Shown here piece after piece: positions 54,031-64,000 of a stretch of 64,000 nucleotides of DNA. The translations under genes and the position numbers were made by a program. Within the stretch, counting starts at the first letter, position 1; each line of letters starts with the position of its first letter. The notes beneath the pieces were generated by a model. That model was not told the DNA's origin, did not search any database, and saw only the letters and a list, made by a program, of their open reading frames with translations. This DNA comes from Bacillus mojavensis RO-H-1 = KCTC 3706 (lineage in GTDB: Bacteria > Bacillota > Bacilli > Bacillales > Bacillaceae): NCBI RefSeq assembly GCF_000245335.1, contig NZ_JH600279.1, forward strand, positions 124,001 to 188,000, written 5' to 3'.

Positions 54031-54309
54031 TTACTCTATCCATCCTTTCAGCAAATTTTTAAGCGGTTCGTTGTTGAATATAAGTACTCGATATTTTCCC
54101 TTTCGTTTTGATGTTACGAGTCCTGCATCCTCCAGTACAGAAAGATGTTTAGCTATCGCCTGTCGCGTAATGGAAAGGTTATGCTTCGTAATGAGACGTA
54201 CCGTAAGTTCATACAACGTCAGCTCGTTGCGTTCAGATAATTCGTCTAATATAAGCCGCCGAGTCGAATCGCCGAGTGCTCTGAATATAGCGTCTTTGTT
54301 CCAATTCAT
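54031..54309 (-). CDS. yuzN: ArsR-family winged-helix regulator YuzN
   Basis: This 92-residue repressor has the ArsR winged helix: MNWNKDAIFRALGDSTRRLI, then LTLYELTVRL, the recognition helix LSITRQAIAKHLSVLEDAGL, and the wing SKRKGKYRVLIFNNEP. No metal-binding cysteines are seen, so it is the YdhG/SdpR-like cys-less type. A start at 54330 would run over the operator, so the ATG at 54309 was chosen. It is probably autoregulated and may control yurT, which lies 100 bases downstream. Confidence 0.85.
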   Translation of the reverse strand: MNWNKDAIFRALGDSTRRLILDELSERNELTLYELTVRLITKHNLSITRQAIAKHLSVLEDAGLVTSKRKGKYRVLIFNNEPLKNLLKGWIE

Positions 54310-54321
54310 ATATTGAGTATA

Positions 54322-54368
54322 AGCAACCATATAGTTGCATTTTAAGCATAAGCAACTGTATGGTTGCT
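54322..54368. promoter_or_regulatory. Double operator upstream of yuzN
   Basis: Two copies of GCAAC-N6-GTTGC (54323-54338 and 54352-54367) are each palindromic, lie about 29 bases apart centre to centre, and follow TAAGCAAC in both cases. Together they also form a larger inverted repeat. This is a typical layout for two ArsR-type dimers. Confidence 0.7.
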
Positions 54369-55044
54369 GGATAAAAGAACTGTATCATGCAGCCGTTAAA
54401 GTCACATTTGAACCTTATAGGTAAAGTTTACATGGATTAGTATTATTAAAAAGAACAAAAGAGACGGCATAATGTGGTCATTATCACAACAAGAACAGGC
54501 TTTTGGAAAAAAAAGAAAAAGCAAAAACTGTCTGAACCTGGCGCAAGTCTGAAATATGTATCTAATCTAAAAGCATTAAAACAACAGCCAATACTTATTT
54601 TAATATCACTGAAAAAATAAAAGAAGGCGAACTTCAAAAGTTCGCCTTCTGCACACGAAATCGGCATGCCGACAATTTTAAAATTTATAATATCCCTTAA
54701 ACCCTTGATAAACCAAGGTGTTTTCGTCATTAACCAATAGAAACTTCCATCATGAACTTGATTAATTTTGCTGCTTAAATCATAACGAAATGATTTATAA
54801 AAAGGTCGGTCAAAGCCTGATATAAAGCTATTTCTTCAAATAGAAATAATTTGTAATTTCATCTTGGCGCAAACTTGGCTCGGGTTTGGCACGGGAAATT
54901 TGACTTATTAAACCAAGTAGAAGGCTATAACTTTAGGACTCACAGTTTAACCTGTGGGTTCTTTTCAATTTACTCATAAATTTCAACAGTACCAAACCAC
55001 ACCAATTATCAACGTTAACTGGTAATAAGCCACTAAGTTAATTT
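54369..55044. other. Left end of the OLD island: recombinase debris and repeats
   Basis: No intact gene is seen. The stretch holds a recombinase remnant (separate entry). Then on the minus strand comes a protein-like open stretch reading DLSSKINQVHDGSFYWLMTK then TPWFIKGLRDIINFKIVG, of unknown origin. TTGGC-type direct repeats (54864-54893) and a hairpin ACTCACAG / CTGTGGGT near 54938-54960 follow. Base composition is clearly AT-richer than the yur genes to the left. Confidence 0.5.
54531..54660 (+). pseudogene. Tyrosine recombinase 3' remnant, left copy
   Basis: In two frames the sequence reads EPGASLKYVSNL and, after a shift, KTTANTYFNITEKIKEGELQ then KFAFCTRN. This matches the end of the right-hand integrase remnant (ESGVSLKYVSKRLGHKF, KTTADTYLDITGKTEEDELK, KFASYTKR). 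Both copies point the same way. Only the last 40-45 codons survive here, with at least one deletion at the RLGHKF block, which contains the second catalytic His region. Confidence 0.72.
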
Positions 55045-56988
55045 CTATTTTAAAGTTTCAGTCACTACTTCTTGTTGGCTCATTTGAGATACTCTCCTTA
55101 CTGCAATTCCCCTTCTAGTAGTTCTTCTTTCTACCTCATTTACTTCAAATGAAGCTGCAAATATTCTTTCAATAAGTGTTTTCCAATCTCCCGAAGAACA
55201 CTCATCCCATGTTGCACCCCAATTTGAATTAATATATTCGTAGGCTTTGAATGGCTTTTCAGAAGTAGATGCAGTATATCCAAGTAAATCTTCAATACAA
55301 TTTTCTAAAGGAAATATGCAGTCTTCGCCTACTAAATCAAGAATTGGTTGATTAAAGACCTCAGCACCCACAGTTCCTGTGTCTTTGTCGTGAATAACAA
55401 AAGGACGTAGACCCATAGCATTAAGGTATTTTACTAATGATATAATAGAAGCTTTTCCTCTTGCCTTTACAATATGCCAATTATGAAGTATATCCTTTCT
55501 TACTTCCGTAGGCATTCTATGAATAGTTTCCCGTAATACGATATCTTCAGTATCACCTTCAACAATAAGAACATTTTCAACGAAGAATATTTTTGCCATA
55601 TGGTCATCCATTCGAACAATCATCTTTACATATTGTTTATCTTCACGGGTTAGGTTTTGAAAGGCTTCAGTAATATTGAATGGATTTGCTTGTATCTTCT
55701 GTACAATATATTGTTGCCTCTGGTAACTACACGTCTCTTCTACAGTATAAAAATGATTTAGTACCTGTTCCGATTTTCTACTCAAATCAATCATAAAAGG
55801 AGAATGTGTTGTACAGATAATTTGATTGTTTTCTGAATTAGCTAAATCATATATTGTATCACGTAATTGATGTGCAGCATTTGGATGTAAATATATCTCT
55901 GGTTCTTCAAAGCCAATTATTAGCGGCATTGTACCTTGTGCATTCTCACGCATATTTCTGTATCTCAACATAGCAAACACAGCTGATCTAATAACTCCAG
56001 TACCTTGATTCTCAACTTTCGTGTTGACATTACTAGTCATCTTTACTTCAAAGACTGGTTTTATGCTTCTATTTGCGTCTGATAAACTTGCTGCTGCGAA
56101 TAATTTTGTATTTGGAAATACACCATCTAAAATATTGTTCAATTCGTTCATCATTTTTCCGAATTCTTTTGTTTCGTCATCTGGGTCTAATTCTTGTTGA
56201 AGTAAAGCAAGATACTTCTGAGCCTCTTGAAAGTTTGGTGAAGCATTCCGAACTTCTTCAAACAAGTTATTTAATGTTTTTAACAATGCACCACTTGTCC
56301 CAGAAAGTTCGTCGATTTTATCCTGTGCAGGAATAAGGAGGAAATTAGGTAATCGGGATAAAACATTCCCAGCAATTCCACCTGGATTAAGGAACCACTC
56401 CTCCGCATCTTCGTCAATGTCATATAAATCATCAAACAGTTGAATTTGCTTCTTCTGAGCGGCAACAAGATTCTTCGCCCTGTCAACTCCTGGGAATTCC
56501 TCCGATATCAATTCTTCACTTAAGCCATTTTGAATGTAATCATCGAGGGTTCGACATTGCGAAAAGCAAGGTTTTAGGTTTCTTTTGAGTTGTTTCATTT
56601 CTCTTTTAACATTTGCCCCTTTTTCAAAGGTTTTTCTATAAAAAATTCTATACCCAGTTTCATCTGGACAGCTTGAATTGTCATAGGTAAAAACTCTTCC
56701 CTTCAGCCCTCTCCAAGTATTGGCTTCAGCAGGACAATTTCTAAATTCTGCCGTTAAAATTATCTTATCTGTTAACAATTGGTTTTGATTTGAATCCATA
56801 TCTAAGGTGCTTAAAAATTCATCATAATCGTCAATTTTTTTAATATCTGTCAATAGATACTCTAGTGCTTTAAAAACTGTACTTTTACCAATGTTATTCT
56901 GTCCTATTAAAAATGTGCTAGCACCAAAATGAATTGTGGTATCAAGATGCTTCCTTAATCCCTGAATACGCAAACTATGTATTTTCAA
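55045..56988 (-). CDS. OLD-family ATP-dependent endonuclease (AAA ATPase + TOPRIM), apparently intact
   Basis: This 647-residue protein has an N-terminal ABC/SMC-like ATPase with Walker A GQNNIGKST (residues 29-37), a Walker B-type GFEEPEIYLHP (359 on) and the H-loop THSPFMID (394 on). A C-terminal TOPRIM domain follows, with VEGDTE (476-481) and HDKD (533-536) as metal ligands. OLD proteins are nucleases used against phages, alone or with partners. No UvrD-like gajB lies next to it, so it is a solo OLD, not Gabija. The TTG at 56988 (AAAGGGGGAG upstream) gives LKIHSLRIQGLRKH; the open frame to 57093 adds a hydrophobic leader that is not typical. Confidence 0.88.
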   Translation of the reverse strand: MKIHSLRIQGLRKHLDTTIHFGASTFLIGQNNIGKSTVFKALEYLLTDIKKIDDYDEFLSTLDMDSNQNQLLTDKIILTAEFRNCPAEANTWRGLKGRVFTYDNSSCPDETGYRIFYRKTFEKGANVKREMKQLKRNLKPCFSQCRTLDDYIQNGLSEELISEEFPGVDRAKNLVAAQKKQIQLFDDLYDIDEDAEEWFLNPGGIAGNVLSRLPNFLLIPAQDKIDELSGTSGALLKTLNNLFEEVRNASPNFQEAQKYLALLQQELDPDDETKEFGKMMNELNNILDGVFPNTKLFAAASLSDANRSIKPVFEVKMTSNVNTKVENQGTGVIRSAVFAMLRYRNMRENAQGTMPLIIGFEEPEIYLHPNAAHQLRDTIYDLANSENNQIICTTHSPFMIDLSRKSEQVLNHFYTVEETCSYQRQQYIVQKIQANPFNITEAFQNLTREDKQYVKMIVRMDDHMAKIFFVENVLIVEGDTEDIVLRETIHRMPTEVRKDILHNWHIVKARGKASIISLVKYLNAMGLRPFVIHDKDTGTVGAEVFNQPILDLVGEDCIFPLENCIEDLLGYTASTSEKPFKAYEYINSNWGATWDECSSGDWKTLIERIFAASFEVNEVERRTTRRGIAVRRVSQMSQQEVVTETLK

Positions 56989-57207
56989 ACCTTCTCCCCC
57001 TTTATCTTTCATTACTTTCGAAATTATTCTGAATATCTTAATTATATATTTAATAAATACAAAGTTTAACAAATTTTTCAATAAAAATGACATTCGTTAA
57101 AAGAGTGCCTTTAAGATTATTAAAACTATACCAAAGTTCTTTTTCAATCCGATATTTATTCTTGAATAATTGCATCCTATTTCATTATGTGAACGTTTAA
57201 TAGCAAA

Positions 57208-57232
57208 ATAAAAACCCCTAGAAAAGGGGCTT
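57208..57232 (-). terminator. Terminator downstream of the decayed type ISP gene
   Basis: Hairpin CCCCT / AGGGG; on the minus-strand transcript it is GCCCCTTTTCTAGGGG followed by a U-run. It lies between the ISP remnant and the OLD gene, in the remaining 300-base gap (56989-57295), which holds no gene. Confidence 0.65.
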
Positions 57233-57295
57233 AAATTATGAGTGAGCAAGGTACAACTTTTTTATAAACTTAATGAATTTATTTCAAATTTACAT

Positions 57296-58350
57296 CTACG
57301 ATTTCCAACGGTTTCCCGAATCTGCTGTTTGAACAGATACGTTAATTATGCGTAATAGCAAATCAAAAATGTAGCGTTCATCATCAGAGTACAGGCTAGA
57401 TCATCCACAATACCTGGCTTATTATCCGTCTTCACTTGATACTGGTCATAATCCATTGAATTATGCTAGGCGACCATTTACCACGTACTCATACGTCTTC
57501 TGACGTATATTCCTAATAGTAATGTCCATATTTAACACATTCTTATCTAAAACGCCCTTCTTAGGGTGCTTCATCTTCGTGACTTTGAACGAAGGGTTTG
57601 CTTTTCCTTCAATCACAACTTCTGAATATACCTCAACCGTTTCGTAGTTAAGGTGTAATCCAGACAATTTTCGCCCAGATTCAACATACTTATCTTTTTT
57701 CAAGATGGGAATAAGTGGCAATGCTTTTTTCAAATCACTTGGCATACTTCTCACGGTATTCAATTGAGTGTAAAACGCCATAAACATAATAAAACACATT
57801 ATCATCTTAGGGTTCTAATTTCCCTTTTAATGAATCGTTTATGTTGCGTATCTACTAAAAAAGCATCTGTTACTGTTAGGCTATTATCATTACGATAGAA
57901 CTCTTGTCCTTTTTCCATCAATTCTAGGTTAGGAATTTTGTCTACAAACAAACAAGAATAATCTCGACTAGCAAGCACCACTAACAACCTTATTCTCTGA
58001 ATCGAAAACACCCTTATATTTACTAGGGAGTTAAATAACATCTGTTGATAATTCAAATATTTCTTTTTGTAAGGACGATATATGCTTATTGTTATTGAAT
58101 TATCATTTAATTCAATTCTCGTCCCTTTAGCTAGTTTCTGCTTAAGTTCTGTACTCCATTTAACAATATCGTCAGAATAATTCTATTGGTTAATTTCCCC
58201 TTTTTATCTCTAATACTACTTAAACGAACAACTTCTAAATTGTATTTTCCAACCATTCGCTGGGTATTGTGTATCACTTTATTTTGATTAAATCCAAACA
58301 CCCAAGCATCATTGTTTATGCTAACACCGATAGCTTTACATATGAATACC
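57296..58350 (-). pseudogene. Type ISP restriction-modification enzyme, decayed C-terminal target-recognition part
   Basis: Across several frames the reading recovers the C-terminal domain of single-polypeptide type ISP restriction-modification enzymes: NNDAWVFGFNQNKVIHNTQR, then DIVKWSTELKQKLAKGTRIE, ITISIYRPYKKKYLNYQQML, RDYSCLFVDKIPNLELMEKG, DLKKALPLIPILKKDKYVES, LSGLHLNYETVEVY, YEYVVNGRLA, YQVKTDNKPGIVDD and DERYIFDLLLRIINVSVQTA. The order and motifs are those of the family. At least four frameshifts and an internal deletion are needed, and the nuclease, helicase and methyltransferase parts are missing. About 350 codons of an original 1,500 or so remain. The two open stretches at 57461-58056 are fragments of it. 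Confidence 0.75.
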
Positions 58351-58365
58351 CTGCCCTCTTAGCAT

Positions 58366-58907
58366 CTTATAATTCAGCCTTGAAGAATTAAATCAGTTAT
58401 TGGATTTTATGAAAACATATAAGCATCAACGTTTTCTGGAATATCAGCTTTATTACATCTTAATGCTCTTTTTAAGCAAAACCGGCTTGAGAATATCTGA
58501 AGCATTAGCTTTAAGTTGTGAAGATATTGATGATGATAAAATAAGCATTAACAATCAAGCCGTGATGATAATAACAGAGTGAAGCTAACAACTTTAAAAA
58601 AAGCTTCATCTTATCGCACAATTAAAATTGAAAATGAAGTAATACGTGAATTTAAGAAGTTCACGATGAAACAAATCCGTGAAACAATACAGGATAATTG
58701 TAAAAAGCCGGTTTTGAATATAAAGGCTTACATGTTTTCAGACATACACATGCTGTTCTGCTTCTTGAATCAGGGGTAAGCCTTAAATACGTATCTAAAC
58801 GTTTGGGGCATAAATTCATCAAAACAACAGCGGACACTTATCTAGATATTACTGGAAAAACAGAAGAAGACGAACTTAAAAAGTTCGCCTCCTACACTAA
58901 AAGATAA
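58366..58907 (+). pseudogene. Tyrosine recombinase (phage/ICE integrase) remnant, right copy
   Basis: The sequence reads LEELNQLLDFMKTYKHQRF, then FLSKTGLRISEALALSCEDI, with the catalytic Arg I in TGLRISE. After a frameshift it continues VKLTTLKKASSYRTIKIENE, then in the first frame again FRHTHAVLLLESGVSLKYVS, RLGHKFIKTTADTYLDITG and ends in KKFASYTKR with a stop at 58907. The N-terminal DNA-binding part is lost. At least two frameshifts are needed. It points toward sufB and ends 87 bases from the sufB stop codon, the usual place for an attachment site. Confidence 0.82.
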
Positions 58908-58913
58908 TTCAAC

Positions 58914-58948
58914 TTGGCACGAATTTGGCACGCCACCAAGTTGGCACG
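58914..58948. repeat. Three TTGGCACG repeats at the right end of the island
   Basis: TTGGCACG occurs at 58914-58921, 58925-58932 and 58941-58948. A similar but degraded set (TTGGCGC, TTGGCTCG, TTTGGCACG) lies at 54864-54893. Such short repeats next to integrase genes are often recombinase-binding sites, so these may mark the ends of the element. Confidence 0.5.
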
Positions 58949-58971
58949 GTATGAAATCCTCTCAAACCTTT

Positions 58972-58990
58972 GATATAAATAGTTTATATC
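58972..58990 (-). terminator. Weak hairpin at the end of sufB
   Basis: GATATAAA pairs with TTTATATC around a 3-base loop, just past the sufB stop. There is no U-run after it on the minus strand, so the suf transcript may read into the island. Confidence 0.35.
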
Positions 58991-58994
58991 TATA

Positions 58995-60392
58995 TTAACC
59001 GATCGACCCTTCCATTTCGAACTTAATCAAACGGTTCATTTCAACTGCGTATTCCATTGGAAGCTCTTTTGTGAATGGCTCGATGAAGCCCATTACGATC
59101 ATTTCAGTCGCTTCTTCTTCGGAAATACCGCGGCTCATCAAGTAGAAGAGCTGCTCTTCAGATACTTTAGACACTTTCGCTTCGTGCTCTAATGAAATGT
59201 TATCATTTAAGATTTCATTGTAAGGAATTGTGTCTGAAGTAGATTTGTTATCCATAATGAGCGTATCGCACTCGATGTTGGAACGGGCGCCTTCCGCTTT
59301 GCGTCCGAAGTGGACGATTCCGCGGTACGTTACTTTTCCGCCTTGTTTTGAAATCGATTTTGATACGATTGTGGATGATGTGTTTGGTGCAAGGTGAATC
59401 ATTTTCGCACCCGCATCCTGATGCTGGCCTTTACCTGCAAGAGCGATAGAAAGCGTCATACCGCGAGCGCCTTCGCCTTTTAGGATACAAGCAGGATATT
59501 TCATTGTCAGTTTAGAACCGATGTTGCCGTCGATCCATTCCATCGTTGCGTTTTCTTCACATACTGTACGCTTCGTTACTAGGTTGTAAACGTTGTTCGC
59601 CCAGTTTTGGATCGTTGTATAACGGCAGTAGCCGCCTTTTTTCACGATAATCTCAACAACCGCACTGTGAAGTGAGTTTGTTGTGTAAACAGGCGCAGTA
59701 CATCCCTCAACGTAATGCACACTTGCTTCTTCGTCAACGATGATCAGCGTACGTTCGAACTGACCCATGTTTTCAGAGTTGATACGGAAGTAAGCTTGAA
59801 GCGGTGTTTCAACCTTTACGCCTTTTGGCACGTAGATGAAAGATCCGCCGGACCAAACAGCTGAGTTCAGCGCCGCAAACTTGTTATCAGTCGGCGGAAT
59901 CACTTTTGCCCAGTGCTCACGGAAAATGTCTTCATTTTCTTTCAGCGCGCTGTCTGTGTCTTTAAAGACGATGCCTTGCGCTTCAAGATCTTCCTTCATG
60001 TTGTGGTATACAACCTCAGATTCGTACTGAGCAGAAACACCCGCAAGGTATTTTTGTTCAGCTTCAGGAATCCCGAGCTTGTCGAATGTTTGCTTAATTT
60101 CTTCAGGAACTTCATCCCAAGAACGCTCTGAACGCTCAGACGGTTTTACGTAGTACGTAATTTCGTCAAAGTTCAGTGAGTTTAGATCTCCGCCCCATTG
60201 TGGCATTGGCATGTTGTAGAAATGTTCAAGTGATTTCAAGCGGAAATCAAGCATCCATTGAGGCTCTTCTTTCATGCGAGAAATTTCTTCTACGATTTCT
60301 TTTGTCAATCCGCGCTCTGAACGGAAAATGGAAACGTCCTTGTCGTGAAAACCATATTTGTATTCACCAATATCAGGCATTTTTTTAGCCAT
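58995..60392 (-). CDS. sufB: Fe-S cluster assembly protein SufB
   Basis: This 465-residue scaffold subunit of the SufBCD complex assembles Fe-S clusters. Its beta-helical core is visible in the repeated hydrophobic strands ([58 protein letters not shown]). The likely cluster-ligand Cys is near [10 protein letters not shown]. The C-terminal [20 protein letters not shown] block is shared with SufD. It is the last gene of sufCDSUB, 20 bases after sufU, and it borders the OLD island. Confidence 0.95.
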
Positions 60393-60412
60393 CCATTTTC
60401 ACTCCAATCCTT

Positions 60413-63379
<2,967 letters not shown>

Positions 63380-63396
63380 ATTAATCCCCCTAACGC

Positions 63397-64000
63397 TTAC
63401 GCTTCTTGGCCTACAGTTTCGTCTTCAATGCCAAGTTCTTTTTTGATCCAGTCATAACCTTCTGCTTCAAGACGCTGTGCAAGCTCTGCACCGCCGGATT
63501 TTACAACGCGGCCTTGCATCATAACGTGAACAACATCAGGAGTAATGTAGTTTAACAGGCGCTGATAGTGAGTGATCATCAGGCAGCCGAAGCTTTCGCT
63601 GCGCATTTTGTTGATCCCTTTTGATACAACTTTCAGAGCATCAATATCAAGACCTGAGTCGATTTCATCAAGGATGGCGATTTTCGGTTCAATCATCATT
63701 AATTGAAGAATTTCGTTGCGTTTTTTCTCCCCGCCTGAGAAACCTTCGTTGAGGTAGCGCTGAGCCATTTCAGGGTCCATTTCTAAGAATTCCATGTTTT
63801 CGTCCATTTTGCGGATGAATTTCATAAGAGAAATTTCATCGCCTTCTTCTCTGCGCGCGTTGATCGCAGAACGAAGGAAGTCGGCATTTGTCACACCGCT
63901 GATTTCACTTGGGTACTGCATTGCAAGGAACAAACCTGCCTGCGCACGCTCGTCCACTTCCATCTCCAGTACATCTTTGCCGTCAAGCGTGATGCTGCCT
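63397..64000 (-). CDS. sufC: Fe-S assembly ATPase SufC (partial, N-terminus outside window)
   Basis: This ABC-type ATPase drives the SufBCD scaffold. Only the C-terminal about 200 residues lie in the window. The signature motif FSGGEKKRNE, Walker B IAILDEIDSGLD and H-loop MITHYQRLL are all present; Walker A lies beyond the right edge. The frame continues to 64000 (GSITLDGKDVLEMEVDERA). It is the first visible gene of sufCDSUB, and its promoter is not in the window. Confidence 0.93.
   Translation of the reverse strand, partial: GSITLDGKDVLEMEVDERAQAGLFLAMQYPSEISGVTNADFLRSAINARREEGDEISLMKFIRKMDENMEFLEMDPEMAQRYLNEGFSGGEKKRNEILQLMMIEPKIAILDEIDSGLDIDALKVVSKGINKMRSESFGCLMITHYQRLLNYITPDVVHVMMQGRVVKSGGAELAQRLEAEGYDWIKKELGIEDETVGQEA

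Noticed and set aside
54446..54730. Open frame on the minus strand beginning MTKTPWFIKGLRDI as a gene
   Set aside because: Most of it is the reverse complement of the integrase remnant and ends in Phe-rich low-complexity; no ribosome site. Only its upstream half looks protein-like.
55045..57093. Gabija system (GajA plus GajB)
   Set aside because: The OLD-type gene resembles GajA in layout, but no UvrD-like helicase gene lies on either side; only recombinase and ISP remnants do.
57461..58056. Two overlapping minus-strand open frames as two small genes
   Set aside because: They align in order with parts of one type ISP C-terminal domain, so they are fragments of a single dead gene.

Overview
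This window comes from a low-GC Gram-positive chromosome of the Bacillus subtilis group. Gene order (yumB-yumC-guaC, dapF, yutK to yutC, lipA, lytH, yunB-yunG, the puc purine-catabolism genes, bsn, yurJ, the frl genes, yurQ-yurT, sufB-U-S-D-C) and near-verbatim protein sequences match what I know of that chromosome. Exact species cannot be fixed from sequence alone; some proteins differ from remembered strain 168 sequences by a few percent, which suggests a relative rather than strain 168 itself. Most of the window is ordinary core genome, read mainly on the minus strand, with many simple hairpin terminators between convergent or consecutive units.

Layout: 1-8.7 kb holds redox and housekeeping genes (partial yumB, yumC, yuzG, PurR-type controlled guaC, an A-type Fe-S carrier, dapF, nucleoside permease yutK, yutJ, NifU-like yutI). 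8.6-14.0 kb has the peptidase yuxL and the hom-thrC-thrB threonine operon. hom carries a one-base frameshift in an A-run, and the next gene, yutH, carries another. 15.3-25.1 kb is the yutG-yunG block: HAD phosphatase, a HepT-like protein lacking its catalytic His, lipoyl synthase, spore peptidase LytH, and YunB, whose ribosome site can be sealed by a hairpin in read-through transcripts. 25.1-42.6 kb is the purine (urate-allantoin) catabolic regulon: pucH, regulator pucR, permeases pucJK, uricase pucL, pucM, xanthine dehydrogenase pucABCDE, then pucG and pucF.

The puc cluster is split at 32.9-34.7 kb by debris: a twice-frameshifted phage terminase small subunit, a reading frame with two in-frame stops, three tiny membrane-protein genes (one frameshifted) and an apparently intact 25-residue YjcZ-like microprotein. 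43.1-51.1 kb carries the secreted nuclease Bsn, ABC ATPase YurJ and the fructosamine (Amadori product) uptake and cleavage genes frlR/frlD-M-N-O-B, with three palindromes that look like FrlR operators. 51.3-54.4 kb is yurQ-yurT plus an ArsR-type regulator with a double operator.

The most interesting stretch is 54.4-58.98 kb. It is an AT-rich island wedged between the ArsR gene and the 3' end of the suf Fe-S assembly operon. It contains an apparently intact OLD-family ATPase/TOPRIM nuclease gene, the decayed C-terminal target-recognition part of a type ISP (single-polypeptide) restriction-modification enzyme, and two directly repeated remnants of a tyrosine-recombinase gene at its two ends. 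I read it as a defence island that was integrated, lost its restriction enzyme and integrase, and kept the OLD gene. No CRISPR array, rRNA or tRNA gene was seen.
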